Positions 8,405 through 17,513 of a stretch of 41,977 nucleotides of DNA are shown in pieces. The notes beneath the pieces are model-generated. The model made no database searches. It saw nothing but the letters and a program-made list of their open reading frames with translations, and had not been told where the DNA came from. This stretch comes from an uncultured Butyrivibrio sp. (GTDB lineage Bacteria; Bacillota; Clostridia; Lachnospirales; Lachnospiraceae). Location of the stretch: assembly GCA_947168935.1 (NCBI GenBank), contig CAMVNV010000018.1, positions 1 to 41,977 on the forward strand, read 5' to 3'. Made by a program: the position numbers and the translations under genes. The stretch's first letter is position 1; every line of letters starts with the position of its first letter.

Positions 8405-8548
8405 AGTGTATACAGATGAAGTTCTTTCTTATTTATATATAGAAGAGAACCATAAGCTTGACTAAGCAGATATTATCCTCCAGGATCATGCTGGTTGTAG
8501 CCGATAAGATTGCCCTGATAATTATTTGAAAATAAAATAAAAAAAGTG

Positions 8549-8580
8549 TTGACAGAACGAGGCCAAAAGGATAATATAAT
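8549..8580 (+). promoter_or_regulatory. promoter of second tRNA-Leu unit
   Basis: TTGACA (8549-8554), 17 bases, TAATAT (8572-8577; a TATAAT also overlaps at 8575-8580). The surrounding bases closely match the promoter at 8208, including the AAGTGTTGACA and GTCGCGTGCAG segments, so the two are copies of one ancestor. Confidence 0.72.
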
Positions 8581-8633
8581 ACATGTCGCGTGCAGAGAAC
8601 GCGAGGGACTAAAGCGTAGAGCACACGCTTCAT

Positions 8634-8716
8634 GCAGGAATGGCGGAATGGCAGACGCGCATGGTTCAGGTCCATGTGATAGCAATATCATGAGGGTTCA
8701 AGTCCCTTTTCCTGCA
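8634..8716 (+). tRNA. tRNA-Leu, anticodon CAG
   Basis: Type II tRNA. Acceptor GCAGGAA pairs with TTCCTGC, and the anticodon stem CATGG/CCATG holds loop TTCAGGT (anticodon CAG). The variable arm is TGATAGCAATATCA and the T arm is GAGGG TTCAAGT CCCTT. The discriminator is A, with no CCA. It decodes CTG and is co-transcribed with the next tRNA, since no terminator lies between them. Confidence 0.95.
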
Positions 8717-8762
8717 CTGTCTTATAAATATATAAGACGTGCGACGAATCGAATAGAGGTTT

Positions 8763-8846
8763 GCGGAAGTGTCGGAATTGGCAGACGAGCAAGACTAAGG
8801 ATCTTGTGATGGTTACATCGTGAGGGTTCAAGTCCCTTCTTCCGCA
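8763..8846 (+). tRNA. tRNA-Leu, anticodon AAG (copy 2)
   Basis: Identical over its 84 bases to the tRNA at 8284-8367, and also shares the preceding bases (AGGTTT) and the following CACTAA. It lies 46 bases after tRNA-Leu(CAG) and uses that gene's promoter. Confidence 0.95.
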
Positions 8847-8849
8847 CTA

Positions 8850-8880
8850 AAGAGTATCGAGAAATCGATACTCTTTTTGT
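8850..8880 (+). terminator. terminator after the tRNA-Leu pair
   Basis: An 11-bp stem (8850-8860 with 8865-8875) with a GAAA tetraloop and a T-rich tail. Confidence 0.92.
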
Positions 8881-8882
8881 TT

Positions 8883-9326
8883 TTGTGCAATTTTCTTTTG
8901 CTGAGAGTTTTTTGATCTCAGGGGGCTTTGTGAATATCTTACAAAGGATTATCGTTATTTTGGAAATCTGTAAAAGTCACTACTGATGCGGGATTATTTA
9001 AAATGACCAATTCCCATTTCAAAAAATTATCGTTTTATGATGATATTTATTATGGAATCTTTTATCACCTGTGCTATAATCAAGAAGTAAAAGTGAGTGC
9101 ACTTTTTACGGCGTGTGATTAGGTTAGCATAAATTTTCTAAAATACATCAAGATCGGAAACGCCGCCGACATCATTTGTTTTAACATCACAACATTTCCA
9201 TAAAAATAACGTAATTACGTATTTTATTTGTTTAAAATCCATATTGTTTTTGGTTGACAGTAATACTATTATGATATATCAGAGAAACAGTGTGAGTATT
9301 CAAAAAGCAAAAGAAATGTGATAATT
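8883..9326 (+). promoter_or_regulatory. gene-free stretch with extended -10 promoter and possible structured leader
   Basis: There is no gene here. An extended -10 (TGC then TATAAT, 9072-9080) should start a transcript near 9087. The predicted RNA has an early hairpin (GTAAAAGTG pairing with CACTTTTTAC near 9087-9110) and a longer pairing of CGGCGT (about 9110) with ACGCCG (about 9164). A 12-base perfect palindrome lies at 9209-9220 and a TTGACA box at 9254-9259. I do not recognise a known riboswitch class. It could be a leader or operator region for the pilus island. Confidence 0.4.
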
Positions 9327-9953
9327 ATGGCAGAATTGGATCTTAAAAAACTTAATAAAGCCCAGCTTCTAGAAATGATGCTTAAATTCTCAGAAGAGGC
9401 TGAAGCTGCAATCGCTCATGAAAATGAGATGCAGGAACAGTTTAACAAAGAGAAAGAGATTATTTTACAGCAGGCTTCTGATGAGCGAGAAGAACTGATG
9501 CATAAGTTTGATATAGAAAGAAATGAAATGCGTCAGAAATTTGCAGAGCAGAGAGCTGTTCAGCAGGCTGAATTTGATAAGGATATCGAAGGCCTTAAAG
9601 CTCGTCTGGATCGTGAAAAGGCCACCATGAAAGATGAGGTTGATATTGCGCTTCATAAGATAAGTAATTCGGGTAATCTTGCAGATGCGGCAGTAAGACT
9701 TAGTGACGTAATGGAGGCGGCTCAGGAATCTGCCGATATGTATGTAGAACTTATCAAGAGGCAGATCAATTCAGAATATCAGGATCTTCAGAAAGACATG
9801 GCAGCAGCAAAAAGCAGAATTGAACTTCAGGAGAAGAGATCAGCTGAAAAATGCAAAGCCATGGAAGAAGAAACAAAACGCAGATGTGCAGAACTTCTTA
9901 AAAAGGCCGAATATGTTTACAAGCATCCTGGACTTATGGCTAATATCCATTAA
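9327..9953 (+). CDS. coiled-coil protein of unknown function
   Basis: A 208-residue protein made almost wholly of Glu, Lys, Gln, Ala and Leu, with heptad-like helices from about 20 to 130 and 145 to 200 and a short central 'SGNLADAAVRLSDVMEAAQ' segment. There is no signal peptide and no membrane segment. It may be a cytoplasmic scaffold of the DivIVA type, but I see no specific family signature. The start is uncertain: ATG at 9327 is used, and an in-frame GTG lies at 9318. Neither has a strong Shine-Dalgarno. It is the first gene before the signal peptidase and pilin genes, 91 bases ahead of the next start, so it may be part of the pilus transcript. Confidence 0.6.
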   Translation: MAELDLKKLNKAQLLEMMLKFSEEAEAAIAHENEMQEQFNKEKEIILQQASDEREELMHKFDIERNEMRQKFAEQRAVQQAEFDKDIEGLKARLDREKATMKDEVDIALHKISNSGNLADAAVRLSDVMEAAQESADMYVELIKRQINSEYQDLQKDMAAAKSRIELQEKRSAEKCKAMEEETKRRCAELLKKAEYVYKHPGLMANIH

Positions 9954-10044
9954 GACTGCGACTACGACAAAGACAACCAGGGCTAAGAAGACAGAAGATA
10001 TGTAATGTTGATTGTTTTGATATATACAGGGATGGTTTATATCA

Positions 10045-10662
10045 GTGATAAACAAAAAGCCTACTAAAGAAAATGAAAAAGAAATTGAATTTGTAAAGCC
10101 AACTACGCAGCAGCTTCGTGATGCACTAAAACGTGAGCAGCGTAAGGATGAATATAAGAAGACCTTTGGTAAAACAATAGGTATTCTTGTTGCGGTTGCA
10201 GCTTTTTCGGTTCTTATCTCTAGTTTTTTTATCAGAGTTTGTAAGATCTCTGGAGATTCGATGTATCCTACACTCGAAACCGGTCAGATCGTAGTAGCTG
10301 TAAAAACAGATAAGTTTGAACCCGGCCAACTGGTAGCCTTTTACTATAACAACAAAGTATTGATCAAAAGAGTAATAGGATCTCCCGGTGACTGGATCAA
10401 TATAGATGCAGAAGGCAATGTTACTGTAAATGGTGTGGTTTTGGATGAGCCATATCTTACAGAAAAGAGCCTTGAGCCAACAGATATAGAATTTCCATAT
10501 CAGGTTCCGGAAAGTAGATATTTTGTGTTAGGGGATAACAGAAGTGTATCTATAGATAGTCGTAAGGATGAAGTGGGATGTATCTCTAAAGAACAGCTTA
10601 TCGGCCATGTTCTATTCAGACTTTACCCATTTGATGTTTTTGGAATAATTACTAATAACTGA
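10045..10662 (+). CDS. lepB: signal peptidase I
   Basis: A 205-residue type I signal peptidase that removes signal peptides from exported proteins. One membrane segment covers about 43-64 after a charged cytoplasmic tail. The catalytic serine is S72 in 'SGDSMYPTL' and the general base lysine is K108 in 'LIKRVIGSPGD'; 'VLGDNRSVSIDSR' is the third conserved box. It starts at GTG 10045, with AGGGA at 10028-10032 as a plausible ribosome site. Its place before the LPxTG genes suggests a signal peptidase dedicated to pilins. In some streptococcal pilus islands the equivalent protein has lost its catalytic residues and acts as a chaperone; here both residues are intact. Confidence 0.93.
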   Translation: MINKKPTKENEKEIEFVKPTTQQLRDALKREQRKDEYKKTFGKTIGILVAVAAFSVLISSFFIRVCKISGDSMYPTLETGQIVVAVKTDKFEPGQLVAFYYNNKVLIKRVIGSPGDWINIDAEGNVTVNGVVLDEPYLTEKSLEPTDIEFPYQVPESRYFVLGDNRSVSIDSRKDEVGCISKEQLIGHVLFRLYPFDVFGIITNN

Positions 10663-10779
10663 TTTTTTGCCAGTGATTAGTAGTATGTGTATTTTTTGCG
10701 CTCAAAAATACAGTTTTTGATATAAAAATGACGTAAAAGTCTAAGTTTTATAGGGAAGTAAAATTAAGAGGAAACAAGG

Positions 10780-13700
10780 ATGCAGAAAAAAGGTGAAAGT
10801 CGTGTAAGAGAGTATTTGAGCAAGAGAAAACGCTATCAGAGGTGGATTTCTGTTGTTGTAGTACTTGCCATACTCGTTGGTCTTACTACGATATACTCTT
10901 TGAATCAGGATGCTTCAGCTACAACCCAGGATGGTGCTGAGGAAGTTGGAATGGTACTTGAAAGTGAATCAGATAGCCAGGAGAATGCTTCTGAAGGACA
11001 GGATGGAGAAGCGCAGGAAACTGAAAATAATAGTTCTGAGGGATCAGCACAGGATGAAGAGTCTTATGAAGAAGAGAGCTATTCAGATTCTTCAGATGTT
11101 GAAGAAGAGAATACAGATTCAGCTGACGATTCAGCTTCTGTAGAATCTTCTGAAGATACTGAATTAGAAGATGATGAGGCTTTTGATGCGTCTACAGCAG
11201 AGGCTTCTTCTGAGGATATTAAAGAAGATGATTATGTTGCAGTAAGTATCACAGTTTCTGTAGTTGATGAAGATGGAAATGTACTTGATCAGAAATATTC
11301 TGATATTGATGTAGATGATCTTTCATTTGATTCAAACGGCGTTGCTGAAGTTGATGCTTCCTTATTTGGTAATCTTTCTATAAATAATAGTGATGATAAT
11401 AAAGTTTACTATGAGTATTCAAGTAATTCTTTAAACGGAGAGTCAGTTACAGGTATCAAGAAGACTAAAGCAAAAACAGATTCTTCTTCAGCTGATTCAA
11501 GTTCAGAAACTTCTGATGAAGAGCGTTATACCTATTATTACACCAAGGATAATAGCGACTGGATCAAGATCACATCAGATGCAAAGCTCGTTCTTACATA
11601 TGAAGAAAAGGGTGTTGCAGTTGATATGTCAATGTCTGTAGTAGATGAGTTTGGTGAAGAGATCGACTCTTCATATACAGATATGAAGCTGGCATCATTC
11701 ACAGATGATGTTCTTACTCTTGATGATAAAGACAACGCTCCTGTTTCAAAGGTTCGTAAGGTTATCAAGACTTATAGCACATATAAGCAGTACAGCTCTG
11801 AATATATGTATGTTCATGCGACTATAGACGGAACTGTAATTAAGAATATCAAGAGAACATCACTTGATGGCAACGGCGGAGCTTATGCATATGCATATAC
11901 AACAGATGGTGATACTTATACAGATATCACAGACGATGCTGTAGTAGTGCTTGAATATGCATCCAATGATTCTGACACATACAAATTTACATATGATGAT
12001 GAAAACGTAATAGTTACAGCTGTATTACAGAACGCTAACGCTATTCCTGAAGATGCAGTACTTAAGGCAACAAGGATTACAGAGGGAGATGTCTTTGATT
12101 CTTATATAGAAGCATTAAATAATGCAGAAGAAGCTGAGGCAGAAGAAGACAGAATCGAGCATACAGGTGAGAATACTCTTCTTTATGATATTGCTTTTAT
12201 AGTTACAGAAAAAGATGACTCAGGAAAAGAAATAGAAGTTGAGTACGAACCTGCAGAAGGCTCAGTAAAGATCACTATCGAGTTTAAGAACAATCAGCTT
12301 TCAGAAATTGGAGTTTCATCAGTTGAGGATATCGAAGTATCCCACATGATTCTTTCAGATGAAGCAAAAGAAGCAGCAGCTACAACACTTGAAGCTTCTG
12401 AATCAGCAGAAGTAAGTGACATTACTATAGAAGAAATAACAGCAGATTCAGTTGAAGCTGATGCACAGAGTGATGCTAATGAGATTGTTGAATTCGTAGC
12501 AGAAAGCTTTTCAGTATATGCAATCACAATAGGTTATTACGGTGCATATGCTAACGCTGTTGCAGTTTCTGATTATAACTACGAGAAGTCTTTAGGACAG
12601 GCATATGATTACGGCGTAGTTACTAATACATATACATGGTCTTGCGATACAGAATCCAATATAATGGCAGGCTATGTTGTTTCTTCAGAAGATATTGGAG
12701 CATCTGAAAACTATAGTAATGCCGGTGGAAATAATTATTTTGGCGACTTTAATACAAATGTAAAAAGCATAAATTTCCATCAGGCACCTGCTACTATCTA
12801 TCTTGGAAATGGTGCTACTACGAAATATAACAACGGAAATCTTACGTTTACAAATGCAAACGGAACAAACGTTGTAAAGAATTCTAATATAAATGTTACA
12901 TCTATTATTGATGGCATTGAAAAATATTATGAGCAGTATGAAGGACTGGGCAGTTCCTTTGAAGCAAGATATAGAGACCTTGGTGGTACAACTATTGATC
13001 TTAGAAATCTTCCGGATGGAACATATGTAGTTACTTATACCGGAGATAACATTCATATTGATGATGAGAATCTCAGTATTTATTTAAATGAAGGACAGCA
13101 TCTGATCCTGAACTGTACATCATCAAATCTTAAGATTGGAACATACTATCTTAATGGACAGTGTTCTTCAACATATGTTGCAAATACTGATGCATCAAAG
13201 GACTGGCTTACAACAGCAGTTATCTTTAATGTAATTAATGCTAAGAATCTTGTTATATCTGATACATGCGGTACATTTATAGCTCCTAATTCAGATGTTT
13301 CAACAGGTGCAGTAAATGCCGGTGTTGTAGTTGCAAACAGCATCAAGTCTGGAAATGAATGGCATTATCATAATCATGATCTTCCATCTAATGACAAGCC
13401 ACAGGGAGGAACACTTCGTATCCACAAGATGGTAGTCAATGATTTCGGATCTGATTTTGTAAGAGATAAGACAAAGACAGCCCTCCTGAAGCAGGTTACT
13501 TTCAGATTAACAAACCAGTCTGATAAAACTTATATAGTATTCACTGGATTTGTATCTGGTCAGACAGATGTTACATATGAAGCCGACGGCAGGACTATAA
13601 AAGGCAGAGCTGTTGAATATGACAGATATGGTAATCTGACAGGCAATAAATATGATGTTACTTATAACAACAGCGCTCAGTGGACTATCTCAGATATTCC

Positions 13701-15630
13701 TACAGGAACTTATGTTGTAGATGAAGTAGCAGATGGACTTACACTTGGATATAACGTAGTAGGTAACTACTATTACGCTATCACAGATTCAGGTCTTAGC
13801 CGTGTTACTAAGTATGCTGTAACTACAGATGCTAATACTGGTATGAATTACTACGGAACCGGTGGTGAGAATCTTAGAGAAGTATTCTCAATAGACGTAA
13901 GCGGCGGTAATCCTAATAATCTGTATAACGTAGGTCAGTCAGTTACAGTAACAGATGATTACTCACAGACCAAGACAGTTCAGGTTTGTAACTACTATTC
14001 AACTCCTGCAGCGCCTCTTGAGATAACAAAGAGCTTCTCCGGCGGAACATGGGAAGACGACATGGTTTTCTCATTCAAGCTCGAGGGTGTTAGTGCTACT
14101 AATACAGTTCTTTCAGATGGAACAGCAGTATCTTCTGTAGCAGTACCAATGCCTGATGCTTCTTCAGTAACAGGCGAAGGAGTTTCAGCAGTACTGAACG
14201 GTGATAACACATATGTTTTATCTATAAGAAACAGCGCAGCTACAAAGAATGAAGACGGATCTTATACAGCTAAAGCTTCATTTGGAAATATCAGCTATGT
14301 ATATGAAGGAACTTATACATACAAGATCACAGAGGTTCAGTCAGGTGCGAACGGAGTAATCTACGATACAAATGTTTACTATGCAACAGTAGTTGTATCC
14401 AAGCAGTATACAACGTTCTCAAAGGAGTATTCTACTTGGGTTAACTATCCTGATGGAGCAAATATTGGCGCCTTTAGTAGTAACGACAAAGATAATAAAT
14501 CAATCACTAAGACAGAAGACTTCTTCTACCTGGGAGCTGATGTTGCATATACATCAGAATCAGGAGAAGTAGTTGCCAAGTGTTCTGTAAGACTTAATTC
14601 AGGACTTAATACAGCAAATCCTGTATCTAATCCTTACATTATTACTTACGAGTCATCTTATAACCAGAATGGAATCGTATTCGTAAATGGATACGCTGCT
14701 ATCAAGGTTGTAAAGACTGCAGGAATAGAAGGAACTATTGCAAGTGGAACAGAGTTCTCATTCCGCGTATATGACTCCGAAGGAAGAGCATTAAAGGTAT
14801 ACGGTTATTCTGTTGATGCAAACGGAAATGTAACAAAGTATACAGCTACTAAAGATCGTAACATTGTACAGGTAGGCGGTTATGTAGTAATTACAGCTTA
14901 TAAGTCAGGCGAAGACGGAAATGGAAATGAGATAATCTCAAGTCTTGTTCCAGGAGCTTCTTATAAGATTGTCGAGCTTAATTCCAATGAAGGAGATAAG
15001 ATCGATGGTGCGCCTGAAGGCTACAGCGTAAGCTATTTTGTAACAGCCGAAGGAAACGATACAGCGGTTGAAGGTAATACAGTAGTACTTGGAAGCGGTC
15101 TTACTACAGTTAATATCGTTAACTCAAGACTGGCAAAACTTACAGTTCAGAAGACATGGCTTGATTCTTCTGGTGCAGATGATTCTGCAAACCATACTTA
15201 CCTTGATCTGAATCTGTACAGAAAAACTCAGGAAGAGACTGAATGGACTCTGGTTCAGACAGTACAGCTTACAAGTACAAATGGCTGGATCTACGCATTT
15301 GAAGATCTTGCTCCGTTTGATGCAAGCGGCAACGCTTATCAATATAGAATCGCTGAAGATGATAGTTATTATTCACTATACAGCGTTACATATTCATATG
15401 TTGATGCAAATGGTAATACGACCACAGCGCAGGGAAGTCCGGATTATACAATGACTCTGGATGGAAATACATATGATTACGGTAGTCTTACTATTACCAA
15501 TATGTCGCTTGTGAATAACCTTCTTCCTTCAACAGGAGGCATCGGAACAACAGTATTCCGTATTATTGGCGGACTATTAGTACTTGCAGCAATTGCATTC
15601 TTTATTATGAAAAGAAGCAAAAAATCATAG
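10780..15630 (+). CDS. large LPSTG-anchored pilus-tip-type adhesin
   Basis: A 1616-residue cell-wall protein. Residues 1-21 are basic and 22-42 hydrophobic, forming a signal sequence. Residues about 48-151 are a strongly acidic Ser/Glu/Asp stretch. About 155-590 hold repeated beta-type units; two open with a 'SVVDEDGN/SVVDEFGE' motif. About 597-870 resemble a 'choice-of-anchor A' type domain. Then follow a SpaA-like domain (about 875-1078), an FctA/Spy0128-like pilin domain beginning 'LEITKSFSGG' (about 1079), a further SpaA-like part and a Cna-B domain ('LTVQKTWLDS', from about 1455). The C-terminus has LPSTG at 1582-1586, a membrane helix and a basic tail. AGAGG precedes the ATG. A small AT-rich hairpin lies upstream at 10689-10711. 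Probably the pilus tip, by size and by gene order; a stand-alone adhesin is possible. Confidence 0.85.
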   Translation: MQKKGESRVREYLSKRKRYQRWISVVVVLAILVGLTTIYSLNQDASATTQDGAEEVGMVLESESDSQENASEGQDGEAQETENNSSEGSAQDEESYEEESYSDSSDVEEENTDSADDSASVESSEDTELEDDEAFDASTAEASSEDIKEDDYVAVSITVSVVDEDGNVLDQKYSDIDVDDLSFDSNGVAEVDASLFGNLSINNSDDNKVYYEYSSNSLNGESVTGIKKTKAKTDSSSADSSSETSDEERYTYYYTKDNSDWIKITSDAKLVLTYEEKGVAVDMSMSVVDEFGEEIDSSYTDMKLASFTDDVLTLDDKDNAPVSKVRKVIKTYSTYKQYSSEYMYVHATIDGTVIKNIKRTSLDGNGGAYAYAYTTDGDTYTDITDDAVVVLEYASNDSDTYKFTYDDENVIVTAVLQNANAIPEDAVLKATRITEGDVFDSYIEALNNAEEAEAEEDRIEHTGENTLLYDIAFIVTEKDDSGKEIEVEYEPAEGSVKITIEFKNNQLSEIGVSSVEDIEVSHMILSDEAKEAAATTLEASESAEVSDITIEEITADSVEADAQSDANEIVEFVAESFSVYAITIGYYGAYANAVAVSDYNYEKSLGQAYDYGVVTNTYTWSCDTESNIMAGYVVSSEDIGASENYSNAGGNNYFGDFNTNVKSINFHQAPATIYLGNGATTKYNNGNLTFTNANGTNVVKNSNINVTSIIDGIEKYYEQYEGLGSSFEARYRDLGGTTIDLRNLPDGTYVVTYTGDNIHIDDENLSIYLNEGQHLILNCTSSNLKIGTYYLNGQCSSTYVANTDASKDWLTTAVIFNVINAKNLVISDTCGTFIAPNSDVSTGAVNAGVVVANSIKSGNEWHYHNHDLPSNDKPQGGTLRIHKMVVNDFGSDFVRDKTKTALLKQVTFRLTNQSDKTYIVFTGFVSGQTDVTYEADGRTIKGRAVEYDRYGNLTGNKYDVTYNNSAQWTISDIPTGTYVVDEVADGLTLGYNVVGNYYYAITDSGLSRVTKYAVTTDANTGMNYYGTGGENLREVFSIDVSGGNPNNLYNVGQSVTVTDDYSQTKTVQVCNYYSTPAAPLEITKSFSGGTWEDDMVFSFKLEGVSATNTVLSDGTAVSSVAVPMPDASSVTGEGVSAVLNGDNTYVLSIRNSAATKNEDGSYTAKASFGNISYVYEGTYTYKITEVQSGANGVIYDTNVYYATVVVSKQYTTFSKEYSTWVNYPDGANIGAFSSNDKDNKSITKTEDFFYLGADVAYTSESGEVVAKCSVRLNSGLNTANPVSNPYIITYESSYNQNGIVFVNGYAAIKVVKTAGIEGTIASGTEFSFRVYDSEGRALKVYGYSVDANGNVTKYTATKDRNIVQVGGYVVITAYKSGEDGNGNEIISSLVPGASYKIVELNSNEGDKIDGAPEGYSVSYFVTAEGNDTAVEGNTVVLGSGLTTVNIVNSRLAKLTVQKTWLDSSGADDSANHTYLDLNLYRKTQEETEWTLVQTVQLTSTNGWIYAFEDLAPFDASGNAYQYRIAEDDSYYSLYSVTYSYVDANGNTTTAQGSPDYTMTLDGNTYDYGSLTITNMSLVNNLLPSTGGIGTTVFRIIGGLLVLAAIAFFIMKRSKKS

Positions 15631-15706
15631 CTCAAACACAAAATGCAAAAATATTTTAAAATATGAGTATTTGTACGATGGGTCAAATGATACACTATGG
15701 CATATT

Positions 15707-15726
15707 ATCGTGTTTAAATTCACGAT
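15707..15726 (+). promoter_or_regulatory. intercistronic hairpin between adhesin and backbone pilin
   Basis: ATCGTG pairs with CACGAT across an 8-base AT loop in the 213-base gap. No U-run follows. The gap also has an AT-rich perfect palindrome near 15652-15665. It could be a processing or stability element. Confidence 0.35.
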
Positions 15727-15843
15727 TTATGAATAAGCAAAAAAGAAAAACAGCTAAAAACATCATTAAAACACATTTTATCTGACACCGGGTAAGTCTT
15801 ACTAATTAGAGAAGGCCAGGGGAACAGGGAAAAGGAGAAAGAA

Positions 15844-17418
15844 ATGAAGAGATTCAAGGCACTATTAACTGGAATTCTGACAGCTACACTTCTTAGCGTA
15901 ACAGCTGCAGGTTCTATCACAGCTAACGCTGAAGGCGCTACACAGGGAAGTATCACAATAACAGGAACAACTGCAGGTGAAACATACACTGCATATGAAG
16001 TACTTGAGTACACCGCTGTTGATGAAACACTTAATGCTAGTGGTAAATTCACAGATACTCATGGTACATATAAAGTAACAAGCGAATGGGTAGAGTTTTT
16101 CACAAGCAGTGAATATAACCTTAGCTCTTACATTACAAAATATAATGAAGATTACTATGTAACAGGCGTTGGCGATAATGACAGTGCAAGTGCACTTGCT
16201 ATTGCTATTCAGACAGGAAGCATTAAATACATCGCTTCTCATCAGAATTTAACTGTTGCCGGATCAGTGGTTGCAGCTGAGAATTCAGATTCTGCAACAA
16301 TTTCAAACCTTCCTTATGGTTATTATGTAATTGATTCATCTCTTGGTGCTGTTAACAGTACAGGTCTTACAACACCTTCAGTTTTAGTAGAAGAGAAGAA
16401 CTCAGAAACACCTGCTCCAGAGAAGAAGGTTCAGGAGAACTCTAGAGCTTCAGAGACTTTCAGCATTGATGAAAGCAATGGATGGGGTGAGTGGAACGAT
16501 GGTCAGATTGGTGACACAGTAACATTCAAGACAAAGGTTACAATTCTTCCAAAGACAACAAACGTAGTACTTCACGATACTATGGATGCATCTCTTAAAT
16601 ACAATGCTGATGTAGTAGTTTACTATGCAGAAGATGCTGCAGGTAACAATGTTACAGATGCAGTTAAGAACATCGCAGTTTGTGCACCAGAAGGAAATGG
16701 ATTCACAGTTTCTTTCGATGCAAAGTATACAGAAGCTCTTACAGATAATGTTTATGTAACAGTTGTTTATACAGCTAATATCACAGAAGATGCAGGAGTT
16801 AATGTTGGTCATATGAATGAGACATATGTTTCATTTGGTAACGGTGGTAAGACTAGCTACAGCCGCACATACACATATACATATGACCTTAACATCGTTA
16901 AGCAGGATGGCAATGGCCAGACTCTTAATGATACACACTTCAGCCTTCTTGCAGGCGACCATGAGACAGTGCTTAAGGTTGTTAAGAATTCTGAGGGCGT
17001 TTACACTTTAGCTGCTGATCAGAATGCCGATAATGTTACTGAGGATATTGTTACTTCTGAAGAAGGAAGAATCCAGATCAAAGGTCTTGACACAGGTGTT
17101 TACTACCTTCGTGAGACACAGGCTAAGGCTGGATACAACATGCTTACAGATGATATCAAGATCTCTATCGCTGGAACAGTAACAGATGAAACAAGCCACG
17201 CAGCTATTGGAACTCTCACAGCTACATACGGCGAAGATGATGCTGCTGTGATCGGTAAAGTTTCTGTAAATAATAACGTTCTTTACGTAGTAAATACAAC
17301 AGGTGCTTACCTTCCTTCAACAGGTGGTGTTGGTACAACAATGTTCTACCTTGTTGGTGGCGTACTTATCCTTTCAGCAGTAGCTGCTTTCATCGTAAAG
17401 AGAAAGATGGCTGCATAA
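15844..17418 (+). CDS. LPSTG backbone (major) pilin, SpaA type
   Basis: A 524-residue pilin. The signal peptide (1-29, '..ITANAEG') is clear. An N-terminal domain (30 to about 195) precedes a D2-like domain with 'FKTKVTILPK' (K237), a candidate pilin-motif lysine for polymerisation. A Cna-B/SpaA domain beginning 'YDLNIVKQDGNG' contains the E-box 'YLRETQAKAGY' with E424, expected to help form an intramolecular isopeptide bond. LPSTG is at 490-494, followed by a hydrophobic helix and the tail KRKMAA. The Shine-Dalgarno is AAAGGAGA. Its position directly before a class C sortase gene and its typical backbone size (about 500 residues) mark it as the shaft subunit. The codons are very regular, as for a highly expressed gene. 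Confidence 0.9.
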   Translation: MKRFKALLTGILTATLLSVTAAGSITANAEGATQGSITITGTTAGETYTAYEVLEYTAVDETLNASGKFTDTHGTYKVTSEWVEFFTSSEYNLSSYITKYNEDYYVTGVGDNDSASALAIAIQTGSIKYIASHQNLTVAGSVVAAENSDSATISNLPYGYYVIDSSLGAVNSTGLTTPSVLVEEKNSETPAPEKKVQENSRASETFSIDESNGWGEWNDGQIGDTVTFKTKVTILPKTTNVVLHDTMDASLKYNADVVVYYAEDAAGNNVTDAVKNIAVCAPEGNGFTVSFDAKYTEALTDNVYVTVVYTANITEDAGVNVGHMNETYVSFGNGGKTSYSRTYTYTYDLNIVKQDGNGQTLNDTHFSLLAGDHETVLKVVKNSEGVYTLAADQNADNVTEDIVTSEEGRIQIKGLDTGVYYLRETQAKAGYNMLTDDIKISIAGTVTDETSHAAIGTLTATYGEDDAAVIGKVSVNNNVLYVVNTTGAYLPSTGGVGTTMFYLVGGVLILSAVAAFIVKRKMAA

Positions 17419-17462
17419 TAGAAGCAGTTTTGTTAATTGATTCAAACGGCCTATGACCGTTA

Positions 17463-17492
17463 TCTCCATTGCCTGTCACAGGGCGATGGAGA
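17463..17492 (+). promoter_or_regulatory. intercistronic hairpin between backbone pilin and sortase
   Basis: A stem of about 11 bp (17463-17473 with 17482-17492, one G-U pair) has a short loop and no U-run. It lies 22 bases before the sortase start. A smaller stem (AACGG with CCGTT) precedes it. It could protect the pilin mRNA 3' end or lower sortase expression. Confidence 0.5.
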
Positions 17493-17513
17493 ACTAGGCA
17501 AAAGAGGTAGCGA

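Noticed and set aside
8546-8809. An 87-codon open frame across the tRNA-Leu cluster
   Set aside because: It runs through two tRNA genes and starts inside the promoter, so it is a chance frame.
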